DNA from: Sutcliffiella halmapala
GTDB taxonomy: Bacteria > Bacillota > Bacilli > Bacillales > Bacillaceae_I
Assembly: GCF_002019665.1 (NCBI RefSeq)
Contig: NZ_KV917375.1
Location: 1,677,165 to 1,741,164 of the forward strand
Direction of reading: 5' to 3'
DNA: 64,000 nucleotides
Shown: piece after piece, positions 52,473 through 62,508 of the stretch
Position numbering within the stretch: the stretch's first letter is position 1
How the letters are laid out: every line of letters starts with the position of its first letter
Made by a program: the position numbers and the translations under genes
Notes under the pieces: model-generated
What the model was told of the DNA's origin: nothing
Databases searched by the model: none
Seen by the model: only the letters and a program-made list of their open reading frames with translations

Positions 52473-52757
52473 TTATAGGATATTCTCATACTCACCGAAG
52501 ATACCAATTAGGAGGAGAATGATTCCTACTAAAAAGAATAGAGGAAACAAAATCATCATTAATCCAATTGCTGCAAATCCCTCTTTTTCATATATTCCAT
52601 ATAAAATAGAAATAATCCAGGACAAGAAGGGGGCTATTGCTAGCATAGTAGTTATTCCCCAGACAATAAATTTGCGTTTTTTTGATTTGCCATTGGTGAA
52701 TGCTAGGGCAATGAATATCCCGATTCCGATAATGCCAAAGGCGACAGCAAATGCCAT
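52473..52757 (-). CDS. Small hypothetical membrane protein
   Basis: 94 residues from ATG 52757, after GGAAAGGGGG. Three hydrophobic segments (AFAVAFGIIGIGIFIALAFT; FIVWGITTMLAIAPFLSWIISILYG; AIGLMMILFPLFFLVGIILLLIGIFG). It lies 38 bases downstream of a secreted-protein gene on the same strand, so the two probably form an operon. No family recognised. Confidence 0.65.
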   Translation of the reverse strand: MAFAVAFGIIGIGIFIALAFTNGKSKKRKFIVWGITTMLAIAPFLSWIISILYGIYEKEGFAAIGLMMILFPLFFLVGIILLLIGIFGEYENIL

Positions 52758-52795
52758 CAGTGGTCCCCCTTTCCTATGAGGAAAATTTTCCTGCG

Positions 52796-53248
52796 TTATC
52801 TCTTCATTTTCTTTTCCATATGATAAATTGGTAAAAACAAGATGAATAAGATAAACAGGGAGCCTAGAATACTGCTCCATCTTAAACCGAGGAACTTCGA
52901 TTTATTAGGTTCGTATTCTCCTTCACGAATCGCTTTTCGATAGATACCGCCTTCTTCTTCCACTGCAATTGCCTCATTGGTGCTTATACCTTTTATAGAG
53001 TAATATTTAGTGCCTTTTTTATAAATATTAGAGAAATTCCCAGTTAACGAATCCATATCAGAATATTTGGTGACAGATCCAATCTTTTTTTCTACATCTG
53101 TTACATACTCATCCACCATGACATAAATATAATCATCCCAGACTACAAAGTTATGTACCCAGCTTGTTGCGAAGGAATTACTAGGAAAAAGAGAGGAGAA
53201 AATGATTGTTATACAGATAGCGAGAAAAAAAGGTTGCTTACTTTTCAA
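52796..53248 (-). CDS. Secreted or membrane-anchored hypothetical protein
   Basis: 150 residues from TTG 53248, nine bases after CGGAGG; the longer frame would place that site inside the gene. N-terminal signal peptide (KSKQPFFLAICITIIFSSLFPSNSFA) with a probable cut at SFA|TS. A mixed domain follows ('HNFVVWDDYIYVMVDEYVTDVEKKIGSVTKYSDM'), then a C-terminal span (SSILGSLFILFILFLPIY) with a basic tail. No family recognised. Cotranscription with the small membrane protein downstream is likely. Confidence 0.65.
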   Translation of the reverse strand: MKSKQPFFLAICITIIFSSLFPSNSFATSWVHNFVVWDDYIYVMVDEYVTDVEKKIGSVTKYSDMDSLTGNFSNIYKKGTKYYSIKGISTNEAIAVEEEGGIYRKAIREGEYEPNKSKFLGLRWSSILGSLFILFILFLPIYHMEKKMKR

Positions 53249-53505
53249 GTGAAATTTCCTCCGAATCAATCAATAAAGGTTTTCTAATTATTGTTAAAAT
53301 AACAGGATGTGGAAGGAAATGCAATGATTTTCAGAAATATTAGATATTTAGGGTAAGTAAATCAATCTATCAATTTAAACTATAAAACAGCATTATTTGA
53401 CCATGAGAAGTCTATCTAAAAATCCTAAACAAACATTAATGTAGTAAATCTTAAAGATTACCAGGAATCAAATTCAAATTTTATAGATCAAATGTACCGA
53501 AAATA

Positions 53506-55222
<1,717 letters not shown>

Positions 55223-55224
55223 TG

Positions 55225-55262
55225 GAAAAAAGAAAAGGCTAAATGGTCTTTTCTTTTTTTCT
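55225..55262 (+). terminator. Amylase terminator
   Basis: AAAAAAGAAAAGG and a matching CTTTTCTTTTTTT arm enclose a short loop, giving a hairpin of A/T pairs with a strong T-run. Confidence 0.75.
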
Positions 55263-55276
55263 AGGAGGTGTTGTAA

Positions 55277-55903
55277 ATGGAGTTTATTCAATTACTAAGT
55301 GCCGAGCTAAAAGATCAGTCGTATCTTTTTTTAAAATTAGAAGCATTTGTTTCCGTATTAGATATAGAGGGTCATGAAAAATGTGTTATGCAATATCAAA
55401 TGGGGCAGCAGTTCTTTACAGTGAGCGGCAATGAAATTGAAAAAAAAGCAGATAGAAAAATTGTGGAGTTCTCTATACTGTTAAAAAAGAATTCTGGAAT
55501 AGCTGCTACAGGATTAAGGTTTAGTTTCCTTACTCCTTCAAATAAGTATGAAACAGAGGAATTTCACATTGGGGGAGAACGCGGGAATATCCTCTTAAAA
55601 TATGCATCTATTAAACATTATCAAATATACGTTCATAGCAATACACTTTCAGGTTTGGTGTTAGTAGCTCCATCTAATAAAGGAAAGGCCGTTAGATTTG
55701 TAATTTTTAACGATACTCGTGAAATTGTTAAAGAAGCTATCTTTAAAGAGAATCTTCCTTACAGCGACATAGAAGTATGGGAATATACAGTTGAAAAAGC
55801 CAGCCACTTAAATGGAGAGTGGTCATTTTTCGTTGAACTACACGAAGAAGGACGTCAAGAAATGGATGACTTCTTTGGTGAGTATTACAAGGTTCGTTAC
55901 TAG
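55277..55903 (+). CDS. Hypothetical protein downstream of the amylase gene
   Basis: 208 residues, no signal or membrane segment, mostly beta by pattern ('SYLFLKLEAFVSVLDIEGHEKCVMQYQMGQQFFTVSG', 'IKHYQIYVHSNTLSGLVLVAPSNKGKAVRFVIFND'). The ribosome site CTAGGAGGTG is strong. The amylase terminator separates it from amy, so it is probably transcribed on its own or by read-through. I recognise no family; the fold may be a beta-sandwich of carbohydrate-binding type, which is a guess. Confidence 0.6.
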   Translation: MEFIQLLSAELKDQSYLFLKLEAFVSVLDIEGHEKCVMQYQMGQQFFTVSGNEIEKKADRKIVEFSILLKKNSGIAATGLRFSFLTPSNKYETEEFHIGGERGNILLKYASIKHYQIYVHSNTLSGLVLVAPSNKGKAVRFVIFNDTREIVKEAIFKENLPYSDIEVWEYTVEKASHLNGEWSFFVELHEEGRQEMDDFFGEYYKVRY

Positions 55904-56109
55904 GCAAGAGGAGCGATGACGACATAAGTTGTTGCTTTCTTACTCTAATTAGCAAAAAAGCTAGATTAATAAAGTAAAACTCCATGGAAAAATAACTATA
56001 AGTGAAACTTATGAAATCTCATAATGAAGTTGCAATTAACTTATGGTGCTAGCTTAGTTAGAATAAGATGTAGAAAGTCATTTGAGGTATAAACATAGGG
56101 GGAGTACCA
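55904..56109. other. Intergenic region with no recognised element
   Basis: About 200 AT-rich bases between two rightward genes. The GNAT gene's ribosome site GGGGGAG (56099-56105) is at its end. No gene or strong hairpin seen. Confidence 0.5.
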
Positions 56110-56571
56110 ATGGAAACAGAAGTAACGTTCAGAATTGCCACAGAAAAAGATCTAGATCGAATTGTAGAAATGTTAGCTGATGATGTATTAGGAAGTCAGA
56201 GAGAGCGCTATGAACACCCTCTTCCAGAAAGTTATCATAAAGCATTTCTAGCCATTGAAACGGATCCTAATAACGAGTTGGTAGTAGCTTGCCATAATGA
56301 CGAAATTATAGGAGTTCAGCAAATTACATTTACCCCTTACCTCACCCATCAAGGTAGTTGGCGAGCGACAATTGAAGGAGTCAGAACATCATCTTCTGTA
56401 CGTGGTAAAGGAGTGGGGACCGAACTTATCCGTTGGGGAATTCAACGTGCTAAAGAGCGTGGCTGTCATCTAGTCCAGCTCACCACAGATAAAAAACGTG
56501 AGGATGCTTTGCGATTTTATGAAAAATTAGGTTTTCATGCAACACATGAGGGGATGAAGCTAAAACTCTAG
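56110..56571 (+). CDS. GNAT-family acetyltransferase
   Basis: 153 residues. Acetyl-CoA loop 'SSVRGKGVGTELIRWGIQRAKERG' (R-G-x-G-x-G) and 'LVQLTTDKKREDALRFYEKLGFHATHEGMKLKL', the usual GNAT closing segment. Transfers an acetyl group to an unknown small molecule or protein. GGGGGAG precedes the ATG. Monocistronic. Confidence 0.88.
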   Translation: METEVTFRIATEKDLDRIVEMLADDVLGSQRERYEHPLPESYHKAFLAIETDPNNELVVACHNDEIIGVQQITFTPYLTHQGSWRATIEGVRTSSSVRGKGVGTELIRWGIQRAKERGCHLVQLTTDKKREDALRFYEKLGFHATHEGMKLKL

Positions 56572-56690
56572 ACTCTTTCATAACATCTAATCTCTTCACA
56601 ATTCGTCTATAGATATATAAATTATGGATAGAATTTTAGCTTAATTGGAAAATTAGTAGACTATTACATGTTTTTTATTGATTAAAGAAT

Positions 56691-56735
56691 AAGAACTACG
56701 AATATAGAATTATCTAAGCACGTAGTTCCTTTCTA
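56691..56735. terminator. Hairpin between convergent genes
   Basis: GAACTACG (56693-56700) pairs with CGTAGTTC (56721-56728), followed by CTTTCTATT. Can serve both the GNAT gene and the ResA-like gene ending at 56768. Confidence 0.65.
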
Positions 56736-56767
56736 TTGTTACAGTGATTTTTCTAAATTAGAAAAAC

Positions 56768-57286
56768 TTAATTGACCCACTCTTCCAACATTTCTTCAGT
56801 AAGTTCTCCTTCGTACAATTTCTCAATAACTCCATTAGAGTTTACAAGAAAACTAACAGGAAGCCGATCTACTTTATAGGACTGCCTTATGGAGGAATCA
56901 TTATCGATTATTACTGGGAAACTTAAATTGTATTTTTTGATAAACTGATTCACTACTAAATTTGAATCCCCAACATTTATTGAAATGACGCTAACTCCAT
57001 TATTTTTGTTACTTTGATAAATTTCTTCAAATGCGGGCATTTCTCTTTTGCACGGTTCACACCAGGAGGCCCAAAAGTTTATTACTGTTTTATTAGCTTT
57101 AAGTTGGTTTAGCTCAATTACCTCATCGTTCATTGAATTTCCTACAAAATTGGTAGCTGGTTTTCCAACTAACATATTAATAGAATTGTTATCAACTAGT
57201 AGGTTATAAAGGGCGTATGTAGTCATTAAAAACATTATACTTAAAATGCCAACTCGGAAGACCAATCTTTTTCTTTTCTTTTTCAT
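56768..57286 (-). CDS. ResA/TlpA-like thiol-disulfide oxidoreductase
   Basis: 172 residues from ATG 57286, seven bases after GAGGGG. One N-terminal membrane anchor (VGILSIMFLMTTYALYNLLV), then a TlpA-like thioredoxin fold outside the membrane with the active site WASWCEPCK (CxxC, 'CEPC', the ResA type) and 'LPVSFLVNSNGVI' with the cis-Pro. ResA keeps cytochrome c cysteines reduced for haem attachment and takes electrons from CcdA. A ccdA-like gene is divergent, 130 bases away, which fits a redox pair. Fur- or heme-linked control is not evident. Confidence 0.87.
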   Translation of the reverse strand: MKKKRKRLVFRVGILSIMFLMTTYALYNLLVDNNSINMLVGKPATNFVGNSMNDEVIELNQLKANKTVINFWASWCEPCKREMPAFEEIYQSNKNNGVSVISINVGDSNLVVNQFIKKYNLSFPVIIDNDSSIRQSYKVDRLPVSFLVNSNGVIEKLYEGELTEEMLEEWVN

Positions 57287-57383
57287 GCTGATTCCCCTCA
57301 AAAGTCTATTCTATTAAGAATTTATGTACAGACAAATTTTTGTAATAAATAATAACGTTTTCCTGCGAAAACTTTATACTGTT

Positions 57384-57401
57384 TATGGTAATATTACCAT
57401 A
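57384..57401 (+). promoter_or_regulatory. 18-bp perfect palindrome before the ccdA-like gene
   Basis: TATGGTAATATTACCATA is fully symmetric and ends exactly where the ribosome site AGGAGTG (57401-57407) begins. A TATACT (57375-57380) just upstream could be the -10. A bound dimeric regulator here would stop transcription. Which protein binds is unknown. Confidence 0.55.
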
Positions 57402-57413
57402 GGAGTGATATTT

Positions 57414-58127
57414 TTGGAAAACGTTACATTTTTGTTAGCATTTAGTGGGGGATTTCTTGCGTTTATTTCACCGTGTTGTCTACCCTTGTATCCTTCATTT
57501 ATTTCTTATATAACTGGTGTTTCAGTTAATGAATTAAAAGAAAACAAAACTGCTATATTTAGAAAAAATATTCTCATACATTCATTATTTTTTTGTATGG
57601 GTCTTTCTGTTGTTTACTATATTTTGGGGTTTTCATTAAGTGCAATTGGGGAGTTTTTTTCTTCGTATCAAAGAACTTTGACTATGTTCGGTGGAATATT
57701 TCTCATTGTAATGGGGCTGTTCTTAACCGGAATTTTCCAACCGAAGTTTATGTTTAAAACAATTAAAATTAATTATACAAAAAAAGCATCTACATACTTA
57801 AATTCTTTCATAGTAGGTTTTATTTTTTCAGCAGGCTGGACCCCTTGTATAGGTCCAATCTTTGCCTCTATTATGTATTCGAATGTTTTAAATCCTGCAG
57901 CAACCTTTGTAAATGTTACTGCATATTCGTTAGGCTTTTGTATTCCGTTTATCGTTATGGCCTTTTTCTTGGGGAAAATAAAAATCTTTATTAAGTACTC
58001 TTCAGTATTAATGAAGGCTGGTGGGGTTGTTATTATTCTACTAGGAATAATGATTTATTTTGATAAAATGATATATTTAAACATTTGGACATCATACATT
58101 AGATACTTTATTGAAAGTTTATTCTAA
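57414..58127 (+). CDS. ccdA: CcdA-like cytochrome c biogenesis membrane protein
   Basis: 237 residues from TTG 57414 (AGGAGTG upstream). Six membrane spans; two copies of a Cys/Pro pattern, 'GGFLAFISPCCLPLYPSFISYITG' in span 1 and 'GFIFSAGWTPCIGPIFASIMYS' in span 4, as in CcdA, where the two Cys carry electrons across the membrane to ResA-like proteins. Next to the divergent ResA-like gene. An 18-bp palindrome lies right before its ribosome site. A small membrane protein gene follows. Confidence 0.9.
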   Translation: MENVTFLLAFSGGFLAFISPCCLPLYPSFISYITGVSVNELKENKTAIFRKNILIHSLFFCMGLSVVYYILGFSLSAIGEFFSSYQRTLTMFGGIFLIVMGLFLTGIFQPKFMFKTIKINYTKKASTYLNSFIVGFIFSAGWTPCIGPIFASIMYSNVLNPAATFVNVTAYSLGFCIPFIVMAFFLGKIKIFIKYSSVLMKAGGVVIILLGIMIYFDKMIYLNIWTSYIRYFIESLF

Positions 58128-58193
58128 ATAAAAATGATTTTTAGACTGACTTACTGAAAAGGAGTAAATTGAAATAGAAATGGTGGTGAAATG

Positions 58194-58448
58194 ATGAAAA
58201 CAACTTTTGCTAGTTTAACATTTTTTCTCATATCTGCAATTCTCTATAGTGCGAATGTAATTTCTGTTAGCATTGCTGATCAATATAGTGCAGGTCAAGA
58301 TGAAGTCGGTTATTCGCTATTAATCTTGAGTATAATTACTCTTCTAATGGGGATTATTTTACTGATAATAACTGATAAAAATATAAAGAATAGCACAGAA
58401 TCAGAGGAACGAAAAAAATCTTGGTTGGATAGTGATTTAGATAATTAA
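58194..58448 (+). CDS. Small hypothetical membrane protein
   Basis: 84 residues from ATG 58194; the ATG at 58191 is three bases from the GGTGGTG ribosome site, so the later start is preferred. Two membrane segments (FASLTFFLISAILYSANVISVSI and YSLLILSIITLLMGIILLIITD) and a charged tail. Follows the ccdA-like gene in the same direction and may be in its operon. No family recognised. Confidence 0.6.
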   Translation: MKTTFASLTFFLISAILYSANVISVSIADQYSAGQDEVGYSLLILSIITLLMGIILLIITDKNIKNSTESEERKKSWLDSDLDN

Positions 58449-58527
58449 CTTTTTACTTTCACTTTTTTTAAATAATTCATTAAATTGAGGTGTTTCTCAA
58501 GGAAGTTGACTGTAAATTGGAGTGTGT

Positions 58528-59013
58528 ATGATGCCAAATGAATTAGTAGTTAGACCTTTTGTGGAGAATGATTATCTCGCAATCACCACGTATTGTTTAC
58601 CTGAAGAGCAAGCTATCTATACGTCGTTACCTATAGATGTAATTAAAACTTTTGAAAAAGATTCAGATAATCAGCCGTTTGTTATTTATCTTGAGAGAGA
58701 TTTGATAGGGTGTTTCGCTTTACATACGAATGGGAATGCATACACAAAGAATAAGAATGCGATCTTGCTTAAATCGTTTTCGATTGATGCTAGATATCAA
58801 CAAAAGGGGCTGGCTTATCAATCATTAAAAGCCTTGCCAGAAATAATAAAGCACCATTTTCCTGAAAAAAAGGAAATTATTTTGACCGTACATCACACAA
58901 ATACACCAGCAATCAATTTATATCGTAAGGCTGATTTCATTGATTTTGGACATAAGTTTGAAGGTGAATTTGGAGAAGAATGGATTCTACATTTTAACTT
59001 AGATAAGGAATAA
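58528..59013 (+). CDS. GNAT-family acetyltransferase
   Basis: 161 residues from ATG 58528, six bases after GGAG. 'SFSIDARYQQKGLAYQSLKALPEII' is the acetyl-CoA loop region (Q-K-G-L-A, variant of Q-x-x-G-x-G/A) and 'ILTVHHTNTPAINLYRKADFIDFGHKFEGEFGEEWILHFNL' the C-terminal GNAT pattern. Substrate unknown. A terminator follows. Confidence 0.85.
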   Translation: MMPNELVVRPFVENDYLAITTYCLPEEQAIYTSLPIDVIKTFEKDSDNQPFVIYLERDLIGCFALHTNGNAYTKNKNAILLKSFSIDARYQQKGLAYQSLKALPEIIKHHFPEKKEIILTVHHTNTPAINLYRKADFIDFGHKFEGEFGEEWILHFNLDKE

Positions 59014-59055
59014 AAATAGACACTTTCCTCATGAGGGGAAGGCGTCTATTTTTTG
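59012..59055 (+). terminator. Terminator after the second GNAT gene
   Basis: AAATAGACACTTTCC and GGAAGGCGTCTATTTTTT form a long, mostly paired stem with an internal mismatch and a T-run. Confidence 0.85.
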
Positions 59056-59231
59056 TTATTAAAACTTATTGTTGATTATTAACTATCCCGAACGGTGTAG
59101 AAAAGAGAGCTATGTATGTGTAATGTGGTACCGTTATTTTCAGCGTAGTCTAAACTAAAAAAGGAAATTTTTGCATAGAAAATCATGGAAAACAAACAAT
59201 AAAGGTAACTGAGAAACGTGGGAGGACCTTT

Positions 59232-61106
59232 ATGAAATATCTAAATAAATCGATACTTTTAGTACTATGCTTGATGCTTGCCCTGACAACAAGTGTTTAC
59301 GCAGAAAGACAGACCTATGCGAATCGAAAAGAGATTCCTGAAGCATATAAATGGAAGCTTGACAGTCTCTATACAAGTCCTCAGCAATGGAAAGAGGACA
59401 CGAAAAAAGTAAAGAAGCTAGCTGACTCATTTGCGAAAAAGGAAGAGCAAATCCAATCAGATAAACAAATACTGTCTTTGATGGAGGATTACTTTGACTT
59501 GTTCCGCCTTGTAGAAAAAATCTATGTGTATGCCCGTGTGAATCAAGACGTTGACATTAGTAATACAGGTTCACAAGAGTTATCAAATGAAGCAGAAAAC
59601 ATGATGATGTATGTGGTAGAGCGGACTGCTTGGTTATCCAATGAGCTTCAAGCGGTTGACAAAAAAGAATGGAAACGTTTCATGAAGAGTGAAAAGTTAG
59701 CTCCGTACCGCTATTATTTACAACAAACATATGAGGAAAAAAAACATGCGTTGCCAAATGATATGGAGCAGTTGCTGATTAAGACGATGCCGATCGTGAA
59801 CGCGCCTAGTGAACTTTTTACTATGATGTCAAAGGATTTAGTTCTTCCTTCCTTTACTGTTCAGGATAAGGAGTACTCCTTAACGGCACCTTTGTATGGC
59901 GTTTACATGTCTAGTCCGGATAGAGAGGTTAGGAAAGGAGCTTTTCAAACCTACTATCATACGTTAGAAAATTACCAAGATACCTTTGCTTCGATGCTTG
60001 CCAATATCGTGAAAGCGAATAATTTTTTTGCAGAAACCCGTAATTATCCATCCGCTTTGGAAGCTCATCTTCTAGCGAGTGAAGTGGATCCCAAGGTATA
60101 CACACAATTGATTGATACGGTTAATGAGTATTTACCGTTGCTCCATGATTATCTGATTTTGAAAAAGAAGTATGTAGAACTGGATTCGTTACATATGTAT
60201 GATTTATCAGCGCCTTCTCCTTTTACTCCAGAAGAGGAAATTCCATATGAAAAGGCAAAGGGAATTGTGTTGAAAGGCTTAACACCTCTAGGCGAAGCAT
60301 ACTTAAATACCTTGTCAAAAGGACTTGCGGAAAACTGGGTGGATGTTTATACAACTAACGGGAAAGCAACTGGTGCCTATCAAATTGGTTCCTATGATGC
60401 TCATCCTTTCGTATTGTTAAATTATCAAGGGATGCCTCATGATGTATTAACATTGGCTCATGAAATGGGACATGCGATGCATTCATATTTTTCGAATAAA
60501 GCACAACCTTATCACGATGCAAGGTATGTGACGTTTACGGCTGAGGTTTCTTCTACCTTACAAGAACATCTGTTACATAAGCAGATGATTAAGGAAGCAA
60601 AAACAAAAGAAGAGATGCTACATGCACTTTATCAATATTTAGAGGACTTCCGCGTAACTTTATTCCGTCAAACCCAGTTTGCTGAATTTGAAAAAATCAT
60701 TCATGAAATGGCCAAAAACGAAGAAGTGTTGCATGCGGACGCGATAAAGTCTGTCTATTATGATCTTAATAAAAAATACTATGGCAAGGCTGTCGAGGTC
60801 GATCCGGAAATTGCCATGGAATGGGCGAGGGTCCCGCACTTCTTTCATTCGAGCTTTTACACGTATCAATATGCAACTAGCTTTGCTGCGTCTGCTGCAT
60901 TAGCTCAGCAACTAGAAGAAGATGGGAAGGAAGCACAAGCGCGAATTTTGAAAGAATTGTTCTCATCTGGAGGAAGTAAGCCGCCTCTAGAGATTTTAAA
61001 GCGAGCAGGAGTAGATATGAGTAAAAAAGAACCCCTTGATGAAACGATGCTCCGCTTTGCAAGGCTAATGAAGCAATTTCAGGTACTGTTAGATGAAGTA
61101 GAATAG
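59232..61106 (+). CDS. Secreted oligoendopeptidase F-like M3 metallopeptidase
   Basis: 624 residues. The N-terminal signal peptide (KYLNKSILLVLCLMLALTTSVYA, cut after VYA) makes it extracellular, unlike cytosolic PepF. M3 domain: zinc site HEMGHAMHS with His410, Glu411, His414, and the third ligand in 'YVTFTAEVSSTLQEH'; the substrate segment 'FHSSFYTYQYATSFAASAALA' is also typical. It should cleave peptides of intermediate length outside the cell. GTGGGAGGACCTTT precedes the ATG. Monocistronic, with a hairpin terminator. Confidence 0.9.
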   Translation: MKYLNKSILLVLCLMLALTTSVYAERQTYANRKEIPEAYKWKLDSLYTSPQQWKEDTKKVKKLADSFAKKEEQIQSDKQILSLMEDYFDLFRLVEKIYVYARVNQDVDISNTGSQELSNEAENMMMYVVERTAWLSNELQAVDKKEWKRFMKSEKLAPYRYYLQQTYEEKKHALPNDMEQLLIKTMPIVNAPSELFTMMSKDLVLPSFTVQDKEYSLTAPLYGVYMSSPDREVRKGAFQTYYHTLENYQDTFASMLANIVKANNFFAETRNYPSALEAHLLASEVDPKVYTQLIDTVNEYLPLLHDYLILKKKYVELDSLHMYDLSAPSPFTPEEEIPYEKAKGIVLKGLTPLGEAYLNTLSKGLAENWVDVYTTNGKATGAYQIGSYDAHPFVLLNYQGMPHDVLTLAHEMGHAMHSYFSNKAQPYHDARYVTFTAEVSSTLQEHLLHKQMIKEAKTKEEMLHALYQYLEDFRVTLFRQTQFAEFEKIIHEMAKNEEVLHADAIKSVYYDLNKKYYGKAVEVDPEIAMEWARVPHFFHSSFYTYQYATSFAASAALAQQLEEDGKEAQARILKELFSSGGSKPPLEILKRAGVDMSKKEPLDETMLRFARLMKQFQVLLDEVE

Positions 61107-61114
61107 AAGAGAGA

Positions 61115-61152
61115 AGGACATGGTGAGCAAGCTTGCTCCCATTGTCCTTTTT
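61115..61152 (+). terminator. Terminator after the M3 peptidase gene
   Basis: AAGGACA arms with TGTCCTT, enclosing an inner palindrome GAGCAAGCTTGCTC, then TTTTC. Directly upstream of the 21-bp array. Confidence 0.85.
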
Positions 61153-61170
61153 CGTATGTAAAAATGGGGT

Positions 61171-61296
61171 TTGGACGAATAGCATGGGGAATTGGACGAA
61201 TGATGGTGGAATTCGGACGAATCGAGGTGGATGTTGGACGAATGTGGGCGCAAATCGGACGAATCTTCCCTTATTTCGGACGAATCGGCTAAGAAA
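61171..61296. repeat. Six-unit 21-bp phased array (copy B)
   Basis: Six consecutive 21-base units begin at 61171, 61192, 61213, 61234, 61255 and 61276. All share the core T(T/C)GGACGAAT without a mismatch, while the following 11 bases differ from unit to unit. Period and core equal those of the array at 3721-3846. Reading frames through it give seven-residue repeats in every frame, since 21 is a multiple of three, so those frames are not evidence of coding. Confidence 0.9.
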
Positions 61297-61489
61297 AGCG
61301 CGAGCCCGATGTAGAAAAACACCATCTCGACCGAAGTCCGAATCCGAAACAGCCATAAGAAAGTCCACTACAAACCGCAATCCACAAAAAATACGGAAAA
61401 TCGTTCTGTAACACTGTATTTTCATAGCTATTATGTATAAAATGAATATGTGATATACTGAACAATCCAGAGTCGGGAGAGCTTGAAAC
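61297..61489. other. Gap between the 21-bp array and the YqjA-like gene
   Basis: About 190 bases. The left half has further loose matches to the array core on the opposite strand sense (CGAAGTCCGAATCCG). The right half holds the TATACT/AT-rich promoter-like stretch before the YqjA-like gene, whose ribosome site is CGGGAGAG. No gene supported. Confidence 0.45.
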
Positions 61490-62455
61490 ATGAAGAAATT
61501 TAAAATTGGCTATCGTACAGTCAAAACTGCTTTAGGAGCAGGAATTGCGATTAGTATAGCCCAGCTGCTAGAACTGGACTTTTACGCATCGGCAGGAATT
61601 ATCGCTATTCTATCTATTCAAATTACAAAAAGAAAATCATTATATGTAGCGCTGGCAAGATTTTTAGCGTGTACATTAAGCTTAGTCTTTGCTTTTGTAT
61701 TTTTTGAAGTAATTGGGTATCATCCATTTTCTATCGGGCTTTTGCTTCTATTTTTTATCCCGGTGACAGTCATGTTGAAAATAACAGAGGGAATTGCAAC
61801 GAGTTCGGTTGTACTGTTACATGTGTATTCCGTGCAGGAGTATTCGCTGGGGTTAGTGGCTAATGAATTGAGCATTATCTCCATCGGTATCGGGGTTGCG
61901 CTTATTATGAACATCTATATGCCTAGTGTTGATAATGAATTAAGGCGTTTTCAAGTGAAAATTGAAGAGAATTTCCAAAAAGTGTTTTCAGAACTCACCT
62001 ATTACTTAAGATACGGGGATAACGGGTGGGATGGAAAAGAAATTCCGGAAACGGCACAGGTGCTTAGTGAAGCCAAAAGTCTTGCTTTCCGCGATGTAGA
62101 AAATCACTTTAAACGTGAGGAAAATCATTATTACCATTATTTCAAAATGCGTGAAAAGCAACTCGAGGTAATGGAGCGGATGTTACCAATCGTTTCGTCG
62201 ATTGAGAAAAATGTTGAACAGGCAGACACAATTTCCACCTTTATTGAAGATTTAGGTGATGCGATTCATGCAGGAAATACAGCGTACCGATTTATCCACA
62301 GACTTCGTGATATGCGAGAAACCTTCCAAGAGATGCCCCTTCCCAAAACACGGGAAGAGTTCGAATCAAGGGCATCGCTGCGACACTTGTTAAAAGAAAT
62401 TGAAGAATACTTAATTTTGAAAAGTGAATTTATTGGATTAAAAAACGCTAAATGA
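61490..62455 (+). CDS. yqjA: YqjA-like aromatic acid exporter family membrane protein
   Basis: 321 residues. About four membrane spans in residues 15-145 ('VKTALGAGIAISIAQLLELDFYASAGIIAILSIQ', 'FLACTLSLVFAFVFFEVIG'), then a soluble helical C-terminal half. The size and N-terminal ArAE_1/DUF939 pattern match B. subtilis YqjA (322 residues). The 'aromatic acid exporter' label comes from the family; transport is not shown. CGGGAGAGCTTGAAAC precedes the ATG. Confidence 0.85.
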   Translation: MKKFKIGYRTVKTALGAGIAISIAQLLELDFYASAGIIAILSIQITKRKSLYVALARFLACTLSLVFAFVFFEVIGYHPFSIGLLLLFFIPVTVMLKITEGIATSSVVLLHVYSVQEYSLGLVANELSIISIGIGVALIMNIYMPSVDNELRRFQVKIEENFQKVFSELTYYLRYGDNGWDGKEIPETAQVLSEAKSLAFRDVENHFKREENHYYHYFKMREKQLEVMERMLPIVSSIEKNVEQADTISTFIEDLGDAIHAGNTAYRFIHRLRDMRETFQEMPLPKTREEFESRASLRHLLKEIEEYLILKSEFIGLKNAK

Positions 62456-62508
62456 ATGGAAAGAGCACCTTTCAACCACACTATTACTAAAAGGTAGGTG
62501 GATGAAAG

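Noticed and set aside
60877..61491. A 204-codon leftward frame with seven-residue FVR/FVQ repeats and an overlapping rightward frame (61133-61411) with WTN/RTN repeats
   Set aside because: Both arise because the 21-bp array is a multiple of three long. The left frame overlaps the M3 peptidase gene and neither has a ribosome site.
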